Assembly (NCBI GenBank): GCA_016875515.1
Contig: VGRA01000158.1
Span: 1 to 6,405, forward strand
Direction of reading: 5' to 3'
From: Deltaproteobacteria bacterium
GTDB taxonomy: Bacteria > Myxococcota > Myxococcia > Myxococcales > Myxococcaceae
Length of the DNA stretch: 6,405 nt
Part shown: positions 1 through 5,587 of the stretch, one piece after another
Numbering within the stretch: position 1 is the first letter of the stretch
How the letters are laid out: each line of letters starts with the position of its first letter
The notes under the pieces: model-generated
The model's input: the letters and a program-made list of their open reading frames with translations, nothing else
Databases searched by the model: none
What the model was told of the DNA's origin: nothing
Made by a program: the position numbers and the translations under genes

Positions 1-1
1 C

Positions 2-178
2 CGCGCCGTCCCCCGCAATGGCGAGACCGAGTTCTACGTGAGGAAGGTGCTCGCCGCGTGGGAGCGCTTCAAGCCGCGCCCGCTCAACGACGACTCCCGC
101 GCCCGCAAGCTGCGCCCCGAGCGGATCGCCGAACGCACCGTCGCCTCACCCGCGGGCGGGCGTGAGCGCGCGGACTGA
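2..178 (+). CDS. C-terminal end of a probable lytic transglycosylase (5' partial)
   Basis: An open frame enters from the left edge and ends at TGA 176-178, giving 58 residues. The stretch GETEFYVRKVLAAWERF resembles the last helix of SLT-type (Slt70/MltC-like) lytic transglycosylases, where a conserved ET..YV.KV motif follows the catalytic domain. A basic, disordered tail follows (rich in R, K, P). Enzymes of this family cleave peptidoglycan glycan strands to 1,6-anhydro-MurNAc ends in the periplasm. The catalytic Glu and any signal peptide lie outside the window, so the family call rests on this short motif only. The gene converges on ctaA and its last 33 bp overlap the ctaA 3' end (146-178) on the opposite strand. 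It could instead be another protein with a similar C-terminal helix. Confidence 0.5.
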   Translation, partial: RAVPRNGETEFYVRKVLAAWERFKPRPLNDDSRARKLRPERIAERTVASPAGGRERAD

Positions 179-1147
179 CACCACGAGCGCGCCGGTGAGC
201 GCCGTGCCCACCAGTTGGTGCGCCAGCCCCAGCGGCAGCAGGTAGCCCTGCGGTGCGTAGAGCACGGTCAGCACTCCCAGCAGCACCTGGACCAGGGCCA
301 GCCCCGCCACCGCGTGCCGCTCCCCCCCCAGCAACCCGCGCGCCTTCCACCACCACGCCCCCAGCGCCACCAGCAGCGCGTAGGCGAGGGTCCGGTGGAC
401 GAAGTGCACCGAGAGCGGCTCGTTCCACGGCGCCTCCTGCCCCAGCGTGGCGGGTATCCACTGGCCGTTGATGGTGGGCCACGAGGGGGCCACCAGCGCC
501 GCCTTCAGCCCCGCCATGAACGCCCCCCACGCCAGCTGCACCGCCATCACGCCAAGCAGCGCCCACGTGAAGCGCCGCAGCCCCGGCGCCTCCGCCGTCC
601 GCGCCGGCCAGCGCAGCGCGGCCCCCTGCCACAGGAGCGCCGCCAGCAGCCCCACCGCGGCCAGGTAGTGCGCCGCCAACCGCAGGTGGCTCACGTACAC
701 CAGGGTGGACAACCCGCTCATCACCATGAACCAGCCAAGCGCCCCCTGCGCCCCACCCAGCCCCAACCGCCACAGCATCCGCCCGGTCAGCCCCCCCAGC
801 AACCCCCGCCTCCAGAACACCAGCGCGGGCACAGCAAAGAAGAGCCCCAGCATGCGGCCCCACAGGCGGTGGAACCACTCCCAGAAGTAGATGAACTTAA
901 ACTCCTCCAGCGTGAGGTGGCTCTTCAGATGAAGGTACTGGGGCAGCTGCTGGTACTGGAGAAACGCCTCGTTCCAGCCCGGCTCGGACGTGGGGGGGAT
1001 GACGCCCAGCAGGGGCTTCCACTCGGTGATGGAGAGCCCCGAGTCGGTCAGGCGGGTGATGCCGCCAATGGCCACCTGGACGAGCACGGCGGCGGCCACG
1101 AGCAGCAGCCAGGTGCCCACGGGCTTGCGGGAGACGGATGCGTCCAT
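146..1147 (-). CDS. ctaA: Heme A synthase (COX15/CtaA family)
   Basis: A 333-residue membrane protein that converts heme O to heme A by oxidising the C8 methyl group; heme A is the cofactor of aa3-type cytochrome c oxidase. It has about eight hydrophobic segments. Family hallmarks are present: GGITRLTDSGLSITEWKP at residues 28-45, FWEWFHRLWGR at 88-98, SHLRLAAHY at 153-161, PTINGQWIP at 224-232, HFVHRTLAY at 248-256 and GLAHQLVG at 307-314. The likely heme-ligand or active-site histidines are H93, H160, H251 and H310. The ORF is open back to 1300, but ATG 1147 is chosen because conserved sequence begins there and AGGA (1157-1160, minus) sits 9 nt upstream. The extension would also overlap the divergent AraC gene. 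Length fits the COX15-type (alphaproteobacterial/mitochondrial) family. No other cytochrome oxidase genes are in the window. Confidence 0.96.
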   Translation of the reverse strand: MDASVSRKPVGTWLLLVAAAVLVQVAIGGITRLTDSGLSITEWKPLLGVIPPTSEPGWNEAFLQYQQLPQYLHLKSHLTLEEFKFIYFWEWFHRLWGRMLGLFFAVPALVFWRRGLLGGLTGRMLWRLGLGGAQGALGWFMVMSGLSTLVYVSHLRLAAHYLAAVGLLAALLWQGAALRWPARTAEAPGLRRFTWALLGVMAVQLAWGAFMAGLKAALVAPSWPTINGQWIPATLGQEAPWNEPLSVHFVHRTLAYALLVALGAWWWKARGLLGGERHAVAGLALVQVLLGVLTVLYAPQGYLLPLGLAHQLVGTALTGALVVSVRALTPARG

Positions 1148-1294
1148 GCAGGTCGTTCCTGTAACGCCGCCGCGCCCGCCGTGCGAGCGGGAAGCGCTCG
1201 GCCGTCCCCGTGCCGGTGGTGCATCCTTGCAGGCTCGCCCCGCGTGAAATCGGTTCTCGTCCGAGCCCTGCATCATGTAGGGTTTTCGTCTCCT

Positions 1295-2086
1295 ATGCAT
1301 TTTGCTCGCGCTTCTGGTTCAAAATATCGCTGGTCGAAGGCCCTCGCTGGGCTGGAGGCTGCATCCTTGGAGAAGTTCCGCGGTCCCCGGACGTGGTTCC
1401 CGGCGGGCGAGTTCGTCTTCGCCGTGGTGGAGGGCAAGTCCGCCGTGCTGGAGCTGGGCGGCACGCGCACGCCCGTCTGGGCGGACCACGTGCTGCTGCT
1501 CGCCCCCGGTCAGGCCTTCACGCTCGAGGGCGGCCCGCTGCAGCTGTCCACCGTGTCCGTGGACGGCAAGCTGCTCCGCAAGGCGGGGGGCGCAGTGAAG
1601 GGCTTCGCGGTGCCAGCGGTGGAGGACGGCGTCCTGCGCAAGGCGGTGCTGAAGCTGCACGCGGCGGTGCTGGCGGGCAAGGGCGTGGCCGAGCAGCGCG
1701 CGCTGCTGGAGGCGGTGGCCGGCCGGGCGGCGAGGCACGCCGGGGCGGGGGCTTCCTCCCGCGGCACCATGGGCAAGGTGCTCGTGCAGCTGGAGAAGCG
1801 GAGCGCGCAGGGCGTGTCGCTCGAGGCGCTCGCCCGGCCCGTGGGTCTGAGCGTGTTCCAGTTGGTGCGCGCCTTCTCCCGAGAGCACGGCATCACCCCG
1901 CACGCCCTCCTGGTGCAACTGCGCGTGCAGGAGGCCCGACGGCTCCTGCGCTCGGGGGCGCGCACCCACGAGGCGGCGAAGCAAGCCGGCTTTGCGGATC
2001 CGTCCCACCTGGTGCGTCACTTCAAGAGGCTGATGCTGGTAACCCCGGGGGCCTACGCCCGCGCGGGCGAGCCGGCGGCTCAATAA
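1295..2086 (+). CDS. AraC-family transcriptional regulator
   Basis: A 263-residue protein if ATG 1295 is used. Residues about 28-95 look like a cupin-type sensor domain ([19 protein letters not shown], then [13 protein letters not shown]). Residues about 160-257 form the double helix-turn-helix of AraC/XylS: first HTH at [22 protein letters not shown] (split here by function, 175-196), second at [20 protein letters not shown] (226-245), ending in the TPGAY signature at 250-254. The effector is unknown. The start is uncertain: codons 1-24 are AT-rich at third positions, unlike the rest, and TTG 1367 (in frame) has GGAGG 1354-1358 spaced 8 nt upstream, which would give 239 residues. The gene is divergent from ctaA across a shared 147-bp region (1148-1294), so it may control ctaA, itself, or neither. 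The downstream neighbour is tRNA-Arg, 50 bp away. Confidence 0.9.
   Translation: MHFARASGSKYRWSKALAGLEAASLEKFRGPRTWFPAGEFVFAVVEGKSAVLELGGTRTPVWADHVLLLAPGQAFTLEGGPLQLSTVSVDGKLLRKAGGAVKGFAVPAVEDGVLRKAVLKLHAAVLAGKGVAEQRALLEAVAGRAARHAGAGASSRGTMGKVLVQLEKRSAQGVSLEALARPVGLSVFQLVRAFSREHGITPHALLVQLRVQEARRLLRSGARTHEAAKQAGFADPSHLVRHFKRLMLVTPGAYARAGEPAAQ
1354..1358 (+). promoter_or_regulatory. Shine-Dalgarno GGAGG supporting an alternative TTG start for the AraC gene
   Basis: GGAGG is followed by 8 nt and then TTG at 1367, in frame with the regulator. ATG 1295 has only AGGG at 1279-1282, 12 nt upstream, which is a poor fit. The AT-rich stretch between the two starts would then be leader and promoter; TTGCTC (1302-1307) and TATCGC (1325-1330), 17 nt apart, are a weak promoter candidate. 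Confidence 0.4.
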
Positions 2087-2092
2087 CCGCCC

Positions 2093-2121
2093 TTGCCTCC
2101 AGGGGGCATCTCCGGTACGAC
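2093..2121 (+). promoter_or_regulatory. Putative sigma-70 type promoter of tRNA-Arg
   Basis: TTGCCT (2093-2098) and TACGAC (2116-2121) are separated by exactly 17 nt. Transcription would start near 2128, leaving a leader of about 9 nt before the mature tRNA 5' end at 2137. The -35 matches consensus at 4 of 6 bases and the -10 at 3 of 6, so this is tentative; the position is what supports it. The tRNA could also be read through from the AraC gene ending at 2086. Confidence 0.4.
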
Positions 2122-2136
2122 GCCGCTCCGCTGCAC

Positions 2137-2210
<74 letters not shown>

Positions 2211-2217
2211 CTCGGAA

Positions 2218-2259
2218 GGGCCTGGAGTCCCGGGGACGCGCGCCCCGGACTCCGGGCCC
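2218..2259. terminator. Long GC-rich hairpin, probable bidirectional terminator
   Basis: GGGCCTGGAGTC (2218-2229) pairs with GACTCCGGGCCC (2248-2259), with one G-T wobble. After a single bulged C (2230), CGGGG (2231-2235) pairs with CCCCG (2243-2247) around a 7-nt loop. That makes a 17-bp stem. It lies 8 nt after tRNA-Arg and 21 nt past the stop of the convergent minus-strand gene ending at 2281, which is the expected place for a shared terminator. Only a weak pyrimidine run (TCGTCTTCC) follows on the plus strand and no clear U-tract on either, so termination efficiency is uncertain. Confidence 0.65.
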
Positions 2260-2280
2260 CTCGTCTTCCGGCTGGGACGC

Positions 2281-2712
2281 TCAGCCCCGCCTCAGCGCCT
2301 CCTCCAGGTCCCTGCGCAGGCGCGCCTCGTCCACGGGCTTCTCCTGCCCGAGGGCCGCGGCCAGGGCTCGGACCCGGCGCGTGGCGTCCAACGCCTCGTC
2401 CCAGCGCGCCGGCAGCCCCGGGTGTTGCCGGAGCGCGGCGAGCGCCTCGGCGCGGCGCGCCTCCAGCGTCTCCTGCAACCGCTGGACGAGCGGGCCCAGG
2501 GCGAACCCAGGCAGGTAGCCGTGGGTGTTCTCGTGGAGCGCGCGGGCGGCCACCTCCAGCGCGGCGAGCCGCTCGGGGCTGGGGGCGTCCCGTGCCTGCA
2601 GCCACGTTGCGTCGTAGGCGGCCTGCAGGCCGGGACGCTTCTTCCGCGCCGCGGCGTCGAGCGCGAAGGTGATGCCCGCCGGGAGGGAGGCCGCGGCCAC
2701 GATGAGGCGCAT
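2281..2712 (-). CDS. Hypothetical protein, mostly helical
   Basis: A 143-residue frame from ATG 2712 to TGA 2281. I do not recognise the family. The N-terminus (MRLIVAAASLPAGITFALDAA) is hydrophobic but too weak to call a signal peptide or membrane anchor with confidence. The rest is rich in A, L, R and E with heptad-like spacing, suggesting alpha helices; the least repetitive patch is HENTHGYLPGFALGP near the middle. The strong G/C third-position bias matches the neighbouring genes and supports real coding. The frame is open upstream to 2847; ATG 2712 is chosen because the upstream residues look non-coding, but no good Shine-Dalgarno precedes it. A TTGACA box lies on the minus strand at 2753-2748, without a good -10. 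The gene converges on tRNA-Arg and probably ends at the shared hairpin. Confidence 0.65.
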   Translation of the reverse strand: MRLIVAAASLPAGITFALDAAARKKRPGLQAAYDATWLQARDAPSPERLAALEVAARALHENTHGYLPGFALGPLVQRLQETLEARRAEALAALRQHPGLPARWDEALDATRRVRALAAALGQEKPVDEARLRRDLEEALRRG

Positions 2713-2879
2713 GGGCACGGGAAGCGTCAGCGCAGGCCGCCGCACCGTGTCAACGCCCCCCGGAAAATCCTGCGGGCAGGGGACCGCTGCCGCGCAGCCC
2801 TTGCGGGCCCGGGAGGCCTGCCCCGCTTCATCTCTTGTCCGGCACACGCATTGGTGCGCCGCAAGCAGATCTCCCGGGC

Positions 2880-2912
2880 ATGTCCAAGCACATCCCCGGC
2901 ATCCAGCGCTAA
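2880..2912 (+). other. 5' segment of the CBS gene cut off by an in-frame TAA
   Basis: ATG 2880 encodes MSKHIPGIQR and then meets TAA at 2910-2912. The same frame continues without another stop through TSTAPHT into the CBS protein at 2934. In related two-CBS proteins the start of the first domain commonly reads like (R/K)YM(S/T)..PHT(V/I)G. Here TAAACG stands where TACATG (Tyr-Met) would be expected. No convincing Shine-Dalgarno precedes ATG 2880. The segment therefore looks like the original N-terminus, separated by mutation. Confidence 0.6.
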
Positions 2913-2933
2913 ACGTCCACGGCCCCCCACACG

Positions 2934-3290
2934 GTGGGGCCGAAGCAGTCCATCTCCACGGCGAAGGAGTTGATGACGAAACACGAGGTCCGCCACCTCC
3001 CGGTGCTGGACGGTGCGCGGCCGGTGGGCCTGGTGAGCGCCCGCGACGTCGCGGTGGTGGAGGGGTTGGCCGGCGCGGATCCCAGGGCCTTGGCGGTGGA
3101 GGACGTGATGACGCAGGTCCCCTACGTCGCCGGGCCGGACGCGCCGCTGGACGAGGTGTGCCGCGAGATGGCCCGCCACAAGTACGGCTCCGCGCTCGTG
3201 GTCCAGAACCAGAAGTGCGCGGGCATCTTCACCACGGTGGACGCGTGCCAGGCCCTGGCGGACCTGCTCTACGGCCGGCTCGCGGGCTGA
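2934..3290 (+). CDS. Tandem CBS-domain protein, N-terminus truncated by an upstream stop
   Basis: 118 residues if translation begins at GTG 2934. CBS1 covers about residues 1-45 (VRHLPVLDGARPVGLVSARDV at 19-39, described here in two parts: HLPVLDG and GLVSARD). CBS2 covers about 55-112 (VEDVMTQ, KYGSALVV, GIFTTVDA). CBS pairs (Bateman modules) bind adenine nucleotides and usually sense energy state; a stand-alone pair of this size normally works as a small regulatory partner. The target is unknown. Starting at GTG 2934 removes the first strand of CBS1, and no Shine-Dalgarno precedes this GTG. The natural gene probably began at ATG 2880 (136 codons), now interrupted by TAA 2910. Either a shorter protein is made or this is a recent pseudogene. 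It ends 6 bp from the convergent Cys-rich gene, with no room for a terminator between them. Confidence 0.8.
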   Translation: MGPKQSISTAKELMTKHEVRHLPVLDGARPVGLVSARDVAVVEGLAGADPRALAVEDVMTQVPYVAGPDAPLDEVCREMARHKYGSALVVQNQKCAGIFTTVDACQALADLLYGRLAG

Positions 3291-3296
3291 GCCGGT

Positions 3297-3605
3297 TCAG
3301 CCCTCACTGGCAGGAGCGGGCGCTCCCGCCGGGGCGCTCGCGCACTGCGCCGCGCCGTCCGCGTGGGGCAGCGCGCAGTTCTTGACGTTGGCGGCGGTGG
3401 AGCAGGACTTCGTCCCGCGCACCTTGCAGCCCTTCTTCGCGCAGGCCTTGCGCGCGTCCGAGGTGTCCTTGCTCCCGTAGCGGCACTGCTCCCCGCACGT
3501 GCTCCCGCGCTGACAGATGTAGCAGCCTTCGGAGGCCTCCACCGGGGCGGGGAGCATCAGCGTGGTGAGGCTGGTGAGGGCAAGGGCTTGCAGCAGGTGG
3601 CGCAT
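3297..3605 (-). CDS. Small secreted cysteine-rich protein
   Basis: 102 residues from ATG 3605, with GGAG 7 nt upstream. Residues 1-24 form a signal peptide: basic MRH, a hydrophobic core, then a likely cut after VEA (residue 24). The mature part has nine cysteines at 28, 31, 37, 41, 55, 60, 68, 77 and 88, in the pattern CxxC...CxxxC...C....C. It ends in an Ala/Pro-rich tail (about 89-99). Exported small proteins of this kind are common in myxobacteria, but I know of no established function. The cysteines could form disulfides in the periplasm or outside the cell, or bind metal; an odd count leaves one free or available for a dimer. The STAS-like remnant lies 62 bp upstream on the same strand. 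Confidence 0.82.
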   Translation of the reverse strand: MRHLLQALALTSLTTLMLPAPVEASEGCYICQRGSTCGEQCRYGSKDTSDARKACAKKGCKVRGTKSCSTAANVKNCALPHADGAAQCASAPAGAPAPASEG

Positions 3606-3667
3606 GGCGGCTCCGGGGTGGGGGAAGAAGGGCTCCACCCGCGCAGCCCATCCCGGAAGGAGCCCCC

Positions 3668-3967
3668 TCAGCGCGGGCGCTCCGGGAAGAGCCCGAAGCA
3701 GCGGAATGCGTGGACCTGGTGCGGCCCCAATCCCAGGAGCCGGTGCGCCCGCCCGGCCAGCGCCGGGGTCAGCACCTCCACCGCGGCATCCTGGAAGTCG
3801 CGCACGCGGGAGAAGTCCACCACCAGCTCCGGTGCATGCAGCGCCTAAAGGGAGGCGCGCAGCTGGGCGGCGGTGGTGGCGTCCTGCGTGCCCTCCACCT
3901 CGGCGGTGAGGGCGGGAGCGGAGGCCTCCTGGGAGGCTTCTTGATGGATGCGGAGGGTGGGCGGTAT
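3668..3967 (-). pseudogene. STAS-like domain protein, broken (lost start codon and internal TAG)
   Basis: Reading from 3967 gives a coherent 99-codon frame ending at TGA 3668, but the first codon is ATA and codon 41 is TAG (3847-3845). The conceptual product begins PPTLRIHQEA, continues LTAEVEGTQDATTAAQLRAS, then after the stop LVVDFSRVRDFQDAAVEVLT, and ends with LGPHQVHAFRCFGL. This fits the beta-alpha plan of small STAS-like anti-anti-sigma domains: a strand with G(T/S).D, a helix, an LVVDFS.V strand, then FQD and a helix. AGGGAGGG lies 5-6 nt upstream of the ATA, where an ATG would be ideally placed. There is no frameshift and codon bias is preserved on both sides of the TAG, so inactivation is recent or the stops are sequence errors. 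Intact relatives would act as regulators in sigma/anti-sigma or similar partner switches; the partner is unknown. Confidence 0.65.
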
Positions 3968-3973
3968 GGGTGC

Positions 3974-3980
3974 CCTCCCT
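3974..3980 (-). promoter_or_regulatory. Strong Shine-Dalgarno in front of the ATA codon of the STAS remnant
   Basis: The minus strand reads AGGGAGGG, then CACCC, then ATA. The GGAGG core is 6 nt from the ATA. A near-perfect site at standard spacing argues that this codon used to be ATG, or that ATA is used as a rare start. Confidence 0.55.
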
Positions 3981-4007
3981 CTCCCACGGGGCGGCACCAG
4001 GCCGGCA

Positions 4008-4023
4008 GGGGCCTCTGGGCCCC
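4008..4023. terminator. Short GC hairpin downstream of the glycosyltransferase gene
   Basis: GGGGCC (4008-4013) pairs perfectly with GGCCCC (4018-4023) around a TCTG loop. It lies about 70 nt beyond the glycosyltransferase stop (4093) and ahead of the STAS remnant, both on the minus strand. No T-run follows, so a terminator role is only possible. The rest of the 3968-4092 gap shows nothing else. Confidence 0.25.
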
Positions 4024-4092
4024 AGCGTTGGCCGCGCCACGCAGGCGGGTTACCGCGTTGGGCACCGCACGGCGGGGGTATCCGGGGGACGG

Positions 4093-5277
4093 TCAGGCGG
4101 CCCGGCGCACGTCGTCCGCGGCCAGGGCCGTATCGTCGCTTTCCGGCGGCAACAGCACCGAGCCGGTGGTGACGCGCAGGCGGTTGCCGCGCCAGTTCAC
4201 CCGCCGGCTGAACAGCCCGTTCAGCCACGCCCCGAACAGCAGCACGTCCTTCAACGGGACGCTGGCGAGCGCCCACAGCCCCACGGGCTCCGTGCGCAAG
4301 AGCTTGGTGCAGGCCAGGTCGATGAATGCCTTGAGCAGCAACACCGCGGCGAACACCACGGCCCCGGGCACGGACGGCTGCAGCGCGAGCCCGAGCGCCG
4401 CGAGCGGCATGGGGTTCATCAGTGACTGGGCCAGGTAGGTGAGGGGCGAGATGGCGGTGCGGTGGATGACGCTCCAGCGCACGTAGCGCGCGAGGAAATC
4501 CCTCACGCCCTTGTCACGGGAGAGGTTGAGAACCGGCTGCTGGGCCACGTAGATGCCCGCCCTGCGCTCCATCATCTTCACGCCGATGACGTAGTCCTCG
4601 GCGAGGATGTTGACGAAGGCCCGGAACCCGCCCAGCGCCTGCAGCGCAGGCCGGCGCAGCGCCATGGACTTGCCCACCACCAGGAATTTCCCGGACGCCG
4701 CGGGGGCGGCCACCATCCCCGCACCCACGCACGAGGCCAGGTGCACGTTGTCCAGGAGCGAGCCGAGCGTCTGCTCGCCCACGCCCACCACCGGGCTGGT
4801 GAAGCACATCACGGCTGGGTCCTCGAAGGCGGCCGCCATCTCCCGCAGGTAGCCGGCCGGGACGCGGGTGTTGGAGTCGCTCACCACCAGGATGTCATGG
4901 CGGGCGGCCTCCTCCAGCGTCACCAGTTGGTTGACCTTGGGGTTGTACCCGGGCGTGCCGCGCTGCAGGTGAAGCTGGAAGCGGTCGGGCCAGGTGGCCA
5001 CCGCCTGCTCGGCGAGCGGGAAGGCCGGGTCGTTTCGGTCCTTCACCCCGAGCAGGACCTCGTACACGGGGTAGTCCAGCGCGGCGAAGTTCTCCAGGTT
5101 GCCCAAGAGATCGTCGTCCCGCCCGCACAGGGGCTTGAGGATGGAGATGCCCGGCGTGGTGGACGGGACGGGCGGGGCCTTCTTCCGGCTGCGGAGCAGC
5201 AGCGCCCACTGCAGCAGCACGGCGAAGCAGCCGACCACGGCGGCGAGGAAGCAGATCTGGGAGAAGACGGGCAACAC
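4093..5277 (-). CDS. Membrane glycosyltransferase, ceramide-glucosyltransferase-like (GT21/GT2)
   Basis: 394 residues starting at GTG 5277. An N-terminal membrane helix (about 7-28) is followed by a cytosolic GT-A domain and two or three C-terminal membrane segments (about 278-355). GT21-like marks include ISILKPLCGRDDDL (44-57), a DYP.YE.L.GV.D..DPA block (68-85) with D80 and D83, NPKVN (112-116), the metal-binding motif SDSN (133-136), GGF (216-218), AEDY (226-229) with probable catalytic D228, and RYVRW (264-268), matching the (Q/R)xxRW acceptor motif. Known relatives transfer a sugar from a nucleotide sugar to ceramide or, in HpnI, to a hopanoid lipid. The lipid acceptor here is unknown; a glycosphingolipid or envelope lipid is plausible in a myxobacterium. 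GT21 usually has DSD where this protein has DSN. AGGA lies about 10 nt upstream of the start. No lipid-pathway partner genes are adjacent. Confidence 0.88.
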   Translation of the reverse strand: MLPVFSQICFLAAVVGCFAVLLQWALLLRSRKKAPPVPSTTPGISILKPLCGRDDDLLGNLENFAALDYPVYEVLLGVKDRNDPAFPLAEQAVATWPDRFQLHLQRGTPGYNPKVNQLVTLEEAARHDILVVSDSNTRVPAGYLREMAAAFEDPAVMCFTSPVVGVGEQTLGSLLDNVHLASCVGAGMVAAPAASGKFLVVGKSMALRRPALQALGGFRAFVNILAEDYVIGVKMMERRAGIYVAQQPVLNLSRDKGVRDFLARYVRWSVIHRTAISPLTYLAQSLMNPMPLAALGLALQPSVPGAVVFAAVLLLKAFIDLACTKLLRTEPVGLWALASVPLKDVLLFGAWLNGLFSRRVNWRGNRLRVTTGSVLLPPESDDTALAADDVRRAA

Positions 5278-5290
5278 GGGGGCCGGTCCT

Positions 5291-5344
5291 ACACCGAGTG
5301 GTGTGTCCCCGGAAGGGGTGGGGCGTCATCCCCGTCACACACCA
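5291..5344. repeat. Nested palindromes upstream of the glycosyltransferase gene
   Basis: ACACC-GAGT-GGTGT (5291-5304) is a perfect 5-bp palindrome. The same GGTGT arm also belongs to TGGTGTGT (5299-5306), which pairs with ACACACCA (5337-5344). Between them lie CCCC-GGAA-GGGG (5307-5318) and GGGG-CGTCAT-CCCC. The cluster lies 14-67 bp upstream of the glycosyltransferase GTG, so it could be an operator or an RNA leader structure. Chance is possible in DNA this GC-rich, but the GT-rich arms are unusual here. Confidence 0.4.
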
Positions 5345-5357
5345 GCCTACCTGCCGG

Positions 5358-5399
5358 GCTCAAGGTGCGTCGCGCAGTCGGAAAGGACGCACCTTGAGC
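5358..5399. repeat. Perfect 14-bp inverted repeat before the transposase remnant
   Basis: GCTCAAGGTGCGTC (5358-5371) and GACGCACCTTGAGC (5386-5399) are exact reverse complements with a 14-nt spacer. It starts 24 bp before the ATG of the transposase fragment. It may be a regulatory hairpin in the leader of an insertion sequence, or a terminator blocking outside transcription. I see no second copy of either arm to the right of the fragment in this window, so it cannot be shown to be a terminal inverted repeat. Confidence 0.65.
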
Positions 5400-5422
5400 T
5401 GATCCCGGGCGATCAACGCGGC

Positions 5423-5587
5423 ATGGGCAAGCGAGGAGTCCGGACGAAAGAGCCGCAGCGGGACCAGGGATGGCTGTTCGTGCCTGCGCCGGAGGTTGGG
5501 CCGGAGCACCCGGTGAGGCTGGTGGCGGCGGCGGTGGAGCGGCTGGACCTCGGGGACTTCCTGCGGCTCGTCGACGCGCTCGCGTAG
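5423..5587 (+). pseudogene. Transposase N-terminal fragment, IS1182/IS5-like
   Basis: A 54-residue frame from ATG 5423 to TAG 5585-5587. The segment VGPEHPVRLVAAAVERLDL (about 26-44) matches the start of IS1182/IS5-type transposases, which typically read (P)..HP.R.(V/I)...V..LDL. A preceding KEPQRDQGWLF is also typical of these N-termini. Full-length members have about 350-500 residues with a DDE domain; nothing resembling it follows in any frame. The fragment lies between the glycosyltransferase and the metallophosphoesterase genes and cannot be active. The frame is also open upstream, but conserved sequence starts about at this ATG. The exact IS family is uncertain because only this short region can be compared. 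Confidence 0.6.

Noticed and set aside
215..1294. Long plus-strand open frame opposite ctaA, in phase with the AraC gene
   Set aside because: Its product is Gln/Arg/Pro-rich low complexity, typical of the antisense of a GC-biased gene. The AraC protein alone is supported.
1215..1370. TGCATCCTTG present twice (near 1218 and 1360)
   Set aside because: A single 10-bp repeat with unrelated flanks; one copy lies at the possible AraC start, but there is no other support for a binding site.
2774..2823. 7-bp inverted repeat GGGCAGG/CCTGCCC in the gap before the CBS gene
   Set aside because: It is short, with a 36-nt spacer in very GC-rich DNA; not distinguishable from chance.
3630..3665. GGGCTCC/GGAGCCC inverted repeat between the STAS remnant and the Cys-rich gene
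   Set aside because: Only 7 bp with a 22-nt loop and no T-run; too weak to call a terminator.
4462..5397. 311-codon plus-strand frame opposite the glycosyltransferase
   Set aside because: It is a His/Arg/Gly-rich antisense shadow; the minus-strand frame has clear family motifs.
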